A DNA stretch of 47,774 nt from an uncultured Methylococcaceae bacterium. GTDB taxonomy: Bacteria; Pseudomonadota; Gammaproteobacteria; Methylococcales; Methylomonadaceae. Position 1 is the first letter of the stretch; each line of letters starts with the position of its first letter. Under the pieces are notes generated by a model. The model was not told the origin of the DNA. It saw nothing but the letters and a program-made list of their open reading frames with translations, and did no database searches. Of the stretch, positions 44,292 to 47,774 are shown in pieces. A program made the position numbers and the translations under genes. The stretch is taken from positions 1 through 47,774 of the forward strand of contig CAIOMN010000170.1 of the NCBI GenBank assembly GCA_903859415.1. Direction: 5' to 3'.

Positions 44292-45221
44292 ATGACAATG
44301 GACGATAGAGATGGCGTAATTTGGCTAGATGGCGCTTGGGTTGAATGGCGAGAAGCAAAAGTCCATGTATTAACACATACCTTACATTATGGCTTGGGTG
44401 TTTTTGAAGGTATTAGAGCCTATCATGCTGAAAAAGGCACTGCTATTTTCAGAATGCAAGAACATACCGATCGTTTATTTCGGTCTGCGCATATCATGAA
44501 TATGCCGATGCCGTTTAACAAAGATGAAATTAACATAGCACATCGTGATGCGGTAGCAAAAAACAATCTGGATAGTGCTTATATCCGTAGCATGTGCTTC
44601 TTTGGCTCTGAAGGCATGGGTTTACGTGCAGATAATTTAAAAGTTCATGTCATGGTGGCGGCTTGGCCTTGGGGCGCTTATTTGGGCGCTGAAAGTATCG
44701 AGCACGGCATTCGTATCCGTACCTCGTCATATACGCGTAATCATCATAACAGTACCATGTGTAAAGCCAAAGCGAATGGCAATTACATTAACTCTATTCT
44801 GGCTCTTCAAGAAGCTCTGTCGAATGGTTATGATGAAGCTTTAATGTTAGATCATGAAGGGTTTGCAGCAGAGGGCAGTGCAGAAAACCTGTTTGTGGTG
44901 CGTAACGGTAAAATTTACACCCCAGAAACAACGTCTGCTTTAGAAGGCATTACTCGTGATACCGTCATGACGATTGCCAGAGAACAAGGTTTTGAAGTGA
45001 TAGAGAAACGGATTACCCGTGATGAAATCTATGTGGCTGATGAAGCCTTCTTTACCGGTTCTGCAGCTGAAGTGACTCCGATTAGAGAATTGGATAACCG
45101 TAAGATTGGTTCAGGTAGTCGCGGTGTTATTACTGAAAAACTGCAATCGTTATATTTTGATTATGTACATGGCCGTCGTGAAGATCATGCTGATTGGTTA
45201 ACATACGTTACACAGTCTTGA
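44292..45221 (+). CDS. ilvE: Branched-chain amino acid aminotransferase
   Basis: About 309 residues, fold-type IV PLP enzyme. Features: HYGLGVFEGIRAY, FRMQEHTDRLFRSA, the PLP-binding Lys in CKAKANGNYINS, DEALMLDHEGFAAEGSAENLFVV, and the late EITRDTV/DEAFFTGSAAEVTPI segments. It transfers amino groups to the keto acids of Leu, Ile and Val. ATG at 44292 is chosen because GGGGA lies 8 bases upstream; a TTG five codons earlier and an ATG two codons later are alternatives. It overlaps the waaF start by four bases (TTGA), so the two are coupled. Confidence 0.94.
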   Translation: MTMDDRDGVIWLDGAWVEWREAKVHVLTHTLHYGLGVFEGIRAYHAEKGTAIFRMQEHTDRLFRSAHIMNMPMPFNKDEINIAHRDAVAKNNLDSAYIRSMCFFGSEGMGLRADNLKVHVMVAAWPWGAYLGAESIEHGIRIRTSSYTRNHHNSTMCKAKANGNYINSILALQEALSNGYDEALMLDHEGFAAEGSAENLFVVRNGKIYTPETTSALEGITRDTVMTIAREQGFEVIEKRITRDEIYVADEAFFTGSAAEVTPIRELDNRKIGSGSRGVITEKLQSLYFDYVHGRREDHADWLTYVTQS

Positions 45222-46252
45222 AAAAATCGCTGAAGATTCTTGTGGTCGGCCCTTCTTGGGTCGGCGATATGGTGATGGCTCAAAGCCTGTTCATCATCTT
45301 AAAAAATGCTCATCCAGAGTGCCAAATTGACGTGTTGGCGCCTGCATGGTCATTGGCACTGATGGAAAGAATGCCAGAAATAACCCAGGCGATTGCGATG
45401 CCTTTGGCACATGGTCAGTTTAATGTCCTGGCTAGAGTCAAGTTGGGTAAATCACTAAGAGCTAATGCTTATGATCAAGCTATCTTGCTACCTAATTCAT
45501 GGAAGTCTGGGCTAACACCTTATTTTGCAAATATCTCACTGCGTACCGGCTATATAGGTGAATGTCGCTGGGGATTGCTTAATGATGCCAGAAAGCTGGA
45601 TAAAAGCATTTTGAAGATGACTGTGCAACGGTTTGTTGCCTTAGGGTTGCCAAGAGGCGCATCTTTACCGCCTGAATATCCAACACCCCGGCTCGTTATT
45701 AGTCAGGATCAGCAGGCTAATGTAATTGAAAAGTTTCAGTTATCCAAAGATCGTGATTTAAATAAGCCATCCTTTCAAAAGATTCTGGCGCTTTGTCCAG
45801 GGGCCGAATACGGTGAAGCAAAACGATGGCCGATCAATCATTATGCTGAAGTCGCCAAACAAAAATTAGCTGAGGGCTGGAAAGTATGGTTGTTGGGTTC
45901 CGAGAAAGATAAAGAGACTGCTGAACAAATTAACACTCAAGTGTCAGGAGCCTGTGTTGATTTTACGGGTCGGACTTCATTAGCCGAAGCCGTCGATTTA
46001 ATGTCATTAGTCGATACGGTTGTTAGCAATGATTCAGGCTTAATGCATGTGGCGGCGGCACTGGATAAAAACATCATTGCTTTGTACGGTTCTTCTGATC
46101 CTGGTTTTACCCCACCGTTAAATAATAAGGCTAAAGTTATTTCATTAAAACTGGCTTGTTCGCCCTGTTTTAAACGGGTGTGCCCCTTAGGTCATACCGA
46201 CTGTTTGACAGGTATTACGCCTGATGCGGTATTAAAGCTCATTCAGGAATAG
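45218..46252 (+). CDS. waaF: ADP-heptose:LPS heptosyltransferase II (WaaF)
   Basis: About 344 residues, GT9 family. The start LKILVVGPSWVGDMVMAQSLF is diagnostic for WaaF. Later motifs: ALCPGAEYGEAKRWP, SNDSGLMHVAAALDKNIIALYGSSDP for ADP-heptose binding, and a Cys-rich end (LACSPCFKRVCPLGHTDCL). It adds the second heptose of the LPS inner core on the cytoplasmic side. The start is a TTG that overlaps the ilvE stop as TTGA; an earlier TTG at 45194 is possible. waaC follows after 3 bases. Confidence 0.93.
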   Translation: MKKSLKILVVGPSWVGDMVMAQSLFIILKNAHPECQIDVLAPAWSLALMERMPEITQAIAMPLAHGQFNVLARVKLGKSLRANAYDQAILLPNSWKSGLTPYFANISLRTGYIGECRWGLLNDARKLDKSILKMTVQRFVALGLPRGASLPPEYPTPRLVISQDQQANVIEKFQLSKDRDLNKPSFQKILALCPGAEYGEAKRWPINHYAEVAKQKLAEGWKVWLLGSEKDKETAEQINTQVSGACVDFTGRTSLAEAVDLMSLVDTVVSNDSGLMHVAAALDKNIIALYGSSDPGFTPPLNNKAKVISLKLACSPCFKRVCPLGHTDCLTGITPDAVLKLIQE

Positions 46253-46255
46253 CGA

Positions 46256-47248
46256 GTGAAGATTGCAATTGTCAGGCTGTCTGCGTTGGGTGATCTTGTT
46301 CATTCCATGGTGGCACTTCAGTTTATTAAAGCCGCTCTACCGACGTTACAGATCGATTGGTTTGTTGAAGAGCGCTTTGCTGGATTACTCGATAATAATC
46401 CTGACATTAATCATGTCATTACCGTTAACCTCAAGGCGTTAAAAGCCAATAAGTTAGGTGTGTTCCAGCAAGTTAAGACGCTGCGTCAGCACGCGCTGAA
46501 TCATTATGATTTGGTTATTGATGCACAGGGGTTAATAAAATCAGCGGTTGTAGCAAGATTGCTGGGACGTCAGATTGCAGGCTTTGATGTTAATTCAATC
46601 AGAGAAAAACTCGCATCGTGGTTTTATACCCTTAAAGTTGCGTGTCCTTATGATACGAATGCCATTGTTAGAAATGCATTTGTTTTGTCTGAACCGTTAG
46701 GGGTTGATATTACAGAAGGGCAGCTTTTGAATAAGCAGCCATTCTTGTTTTATCAGAACGAATATCCTCTGATTGCCGATTATCTTAAGTCAGATAAAAA
46801 GACGGTTGTTTTAGTGATCGGCTCAAGTTGGGATAGCAAGAATTACCCGGCGGACAAGTTCGTAAAAATAGCGCAGGCGTTGCAGGGAAACTGTCTGGTG
46901 GTTTGGGGTAATGAGGAAGAGCGGCAAAAAGCTGAATGGATGGCTACGCAAGCCGAAAATATTAAAGCAATGCCTCGACTTGATTTAAATAGTTTAAAGG
47001 CATTGATTTCTAAAGCAGATTTATTAATAGGCAATGATACGGGTCCCACTCACATGGCATGGGCTTTAAATAGGCCCTCCATCACTATTTTTGGCCCAAC
47101 CCCAGTGAGAATGGCTTTTCAAACTGACATTAATAAAGTGATCAAGTCTGCCTCAATCGTTAATCCATTCAAGTTGAATAAACAGGACACTTCAATCAAA
47201 GATATTGATGAGCATGACATTATTCGCTTAGCAAAGCGTTTAATTTAG
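46256..47248 (+). CDS. waaC: ADP-heptose:LPS heptosyltransferase I (WaaC)
   Basis: 330 residues, GT9 family, starting at GTG. MKIAIVRLSALGDLVHSMVAL and IDWFVEERFAGLL mark the WaaC branch. LVIGSSWDSKNYPADKF and IGNDTGPTHMAWALNRPSITIFGPTP are the donor-binding motifs. It adds the first heptose to Kdo. It follows waaF closely, so ilvE-waaF-waaC form one unit; LPS core synthesis is thus tied to amino-acid metabolism only by position. Confidence 0.92.
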   Translation: MKIAIVRLSALGDLVHSMVALQFIKAALPTLQIDWFVEERFAGLLDNNPDINHVITVNLKALKANKLGVFQQVKTLRQHALNHYDLVIDAQGLIKSAVVARLLGRQIAGFDVNSIREKLASWFYTLKVACPYDTNAIVRNAFVLSEPLGVDITEGQLLNKQPFLFYQNEYPLIADYLKSDKKTVVLVIGSSWDSKNYPADKFVKIAQALQGNCLVVWGNEEERQKAEWMATQAENIKAMPRLDLNSLKALISKADLLIGNDTGPTHMAWALNRPSITIFGPTPVRMAFQTDINKVIKSASIVNPFKLNKQDTSIKDIDEHDIIRLAKRLI

Positions 47249-47277
47249 ATTGTTTTTGCTAATATTGTCTCATTCAT

Positions 47278-47553
47278 TTATGAGAAAAAGGTCTTGATAA
47301 CTATGGACATAACACCAGCAATCAAGATGCCCATCATCCATTTTATTGTCACAGAGTCTGCTTTAAGAACCGCTAAGTCAGTTTTAATAGGATTAATAAC
47401 ATCATCTAATGTTGATTTTAAATCATCTTTAGTAAGCAACTGATCTTGTGCTTCAGCAATGACTCTAATTACAGCCTCTGCTTGCTCTTGTGGTATGCCT
47501 GCCGACTTAAGCTTATCAACTAGATGCAGTGTGTCAAACGTTACGGTAGTCAT
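47278..47553 (-). CDS. Small DUF1640-like coiled-coil membrane protein
   Basis: 91 residues. VTFDTLHLVDKLKSAGIPQEQAEAVI is the typical opening of DUF1640/CCDC90-like proteins, followed by a helical stretch (about 30-65) that could form a coiled coil, and a C-terminal membrane helix (WMMGILIAGVMSIVI). The family is widespread in bacteria and mitochondria, with no settled role in bacteria. It faces waaC and stands alone. Confidence 0.8.
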   Translation of the reverse strand: MTTVTFDTLHLVDKLKSAGIPQEQAEAVIRVIAEAQDQLLTKDDLKSTLDDVINPIKTDLAVLKADSVTIKWMMGILIAGVMSIVIKTFFS

Positions 47554-47650
47554 ATGATTAAATGCTAAGTAAATAACTTTATAGTGATCGATCTAAACAT
47601 AATAACTATCAGTTGTCAATGCACTGTGGGATTGCCAGCAACTCAGAGCA

Positions 47651-47774
47651 TCATAAAAACTCAGCAAAGCGATCTTCTACCTTTTTATTCCGAACATACG
47701 CTCGCCTCTCCAGGGCTAGAGTCAGCAATACTTCGCTATCATGGGTGGAAATTTGGGTGAGGCCTCCTCGAATC
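47651..47774 (-). CDS. C-terminal end of a gene cut by the window edge
   Basis: The minus-strand frame is open from the window edge to a TGA at 47651, giving 40 residues (IRGGLTQISTHDSEVLLTLALERRAYVRNKKVEDRFAEFL). The charged helical end does not identify a family. The frame could also be a chance open stretch, but it is the only open frame reaching the edge that I checked. Confidence 0.35.
   Translation of the reverse strand, partial: IRGGLTQISTHDSEVLLTLALERRAYVRNKKVEDRFAEFL

Noticed and set aside
1-47774. tRNA or rRNA genes and CRISPR arrays
   Set aside because: No cloverleaf with a GTTCRA arm and CCA-like end, no rRNA-like stretch and no regularly spaced direct repeats were found by eye.
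1-47774. Insertion sequences or transposase genes
   Set aside because: No transposase, integrase or flanking terminal repeats were seen, even near the decayed genes at 27-30 kb.

Overview
The window carries a complete particulate methane monooxygenase operon (pmoC-pmoA-pmoB). Its proteins look like those of gammaproteobacterial (type I, Methylococcales) methanotrophs, and the rest fits that: IHF-beta, lipopolysaccharide heptosyltransferases, a TonB-dependent receptor, MutL/MiaA, GlnE and a probable bacterial sterol C-4 demethylation pair. The DNA is AT-rich. I place it in a Methylobacter/Methylovulum/Crenothrix-like lineage by inference only; no 16S rRNA or tRNA gene was seen.

Layout. 0.2-5.3 kb: an overlapping operon of a YfiR-type periplasmic protein, a membrane GGDEF-EAL protein and a TonB-dependent receptor, followed by a convergent PEP-CTERM/exosortase-associated acyltransferase. 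6.3-13.3 kb: an iron-sulfur assembly operon (Rrf2 regulator, sufB, sufC, sufD, sufS, sufU), then rsmJ and a Rieske ferredoxin on the same strand. 14.0-17.2 kb: pmoCAB with a recognisable promoter, intercistronic hairpins and a strong intrinsic terminator. 17.4-19.5 kb: sucCD. 19.5-22.4 kb: mutL-miaA on the minus strand. 22.6-23.9 kb: an RhlE-like DEAD-box helicase.

24.0-27.0 kb on the minus strand is the main accessory system: a vWA protein, a PP2C phosphatase and a membrane-anchored eukaryote-like kinase with a C-terminal SH3-like domain. This is the TerY-P type triad, which has been linked to stress signalling and phage defence. From 27.1 to 30.3 kb there are signs of gene decay: a Fic-like fragment, an unassigned 690-base stretch with nested TGTTAC repeats, and an ATPase-like gene reduced to its two ends. 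An apparently intact sigma-54 activator and a small exported Lys/Glu/Ala-rich protein lie among them. At 30.4-32.4 kb are an orphan receiver-HPt protein and a receiver-HD-GYP protein.

32.6-47.8 kb: a PhoD-like phosphatase divergent from an unrecognised exported protein; a Rieske oxygenase plus SDR pair resembling SdmA/SdmB; a lipoprotein; ihfB; glnE; a secreted phosphodiesterase with a Pho-box-like site; then ilvE-waaF-waaC, a small DUF1640-like membrane protein and the cut-off end of a minus-strand gene.

Functionally, the core combines copper-dependent methane oxidation, Fe-S cluster supply, central carbon flux (SucCD) and envelope building (heptosyltransferases, possible sterols). Around it are several signalling modules: two c-di-GMP proteins, phosphorelay pieces and the kinase/phosphatase triad.
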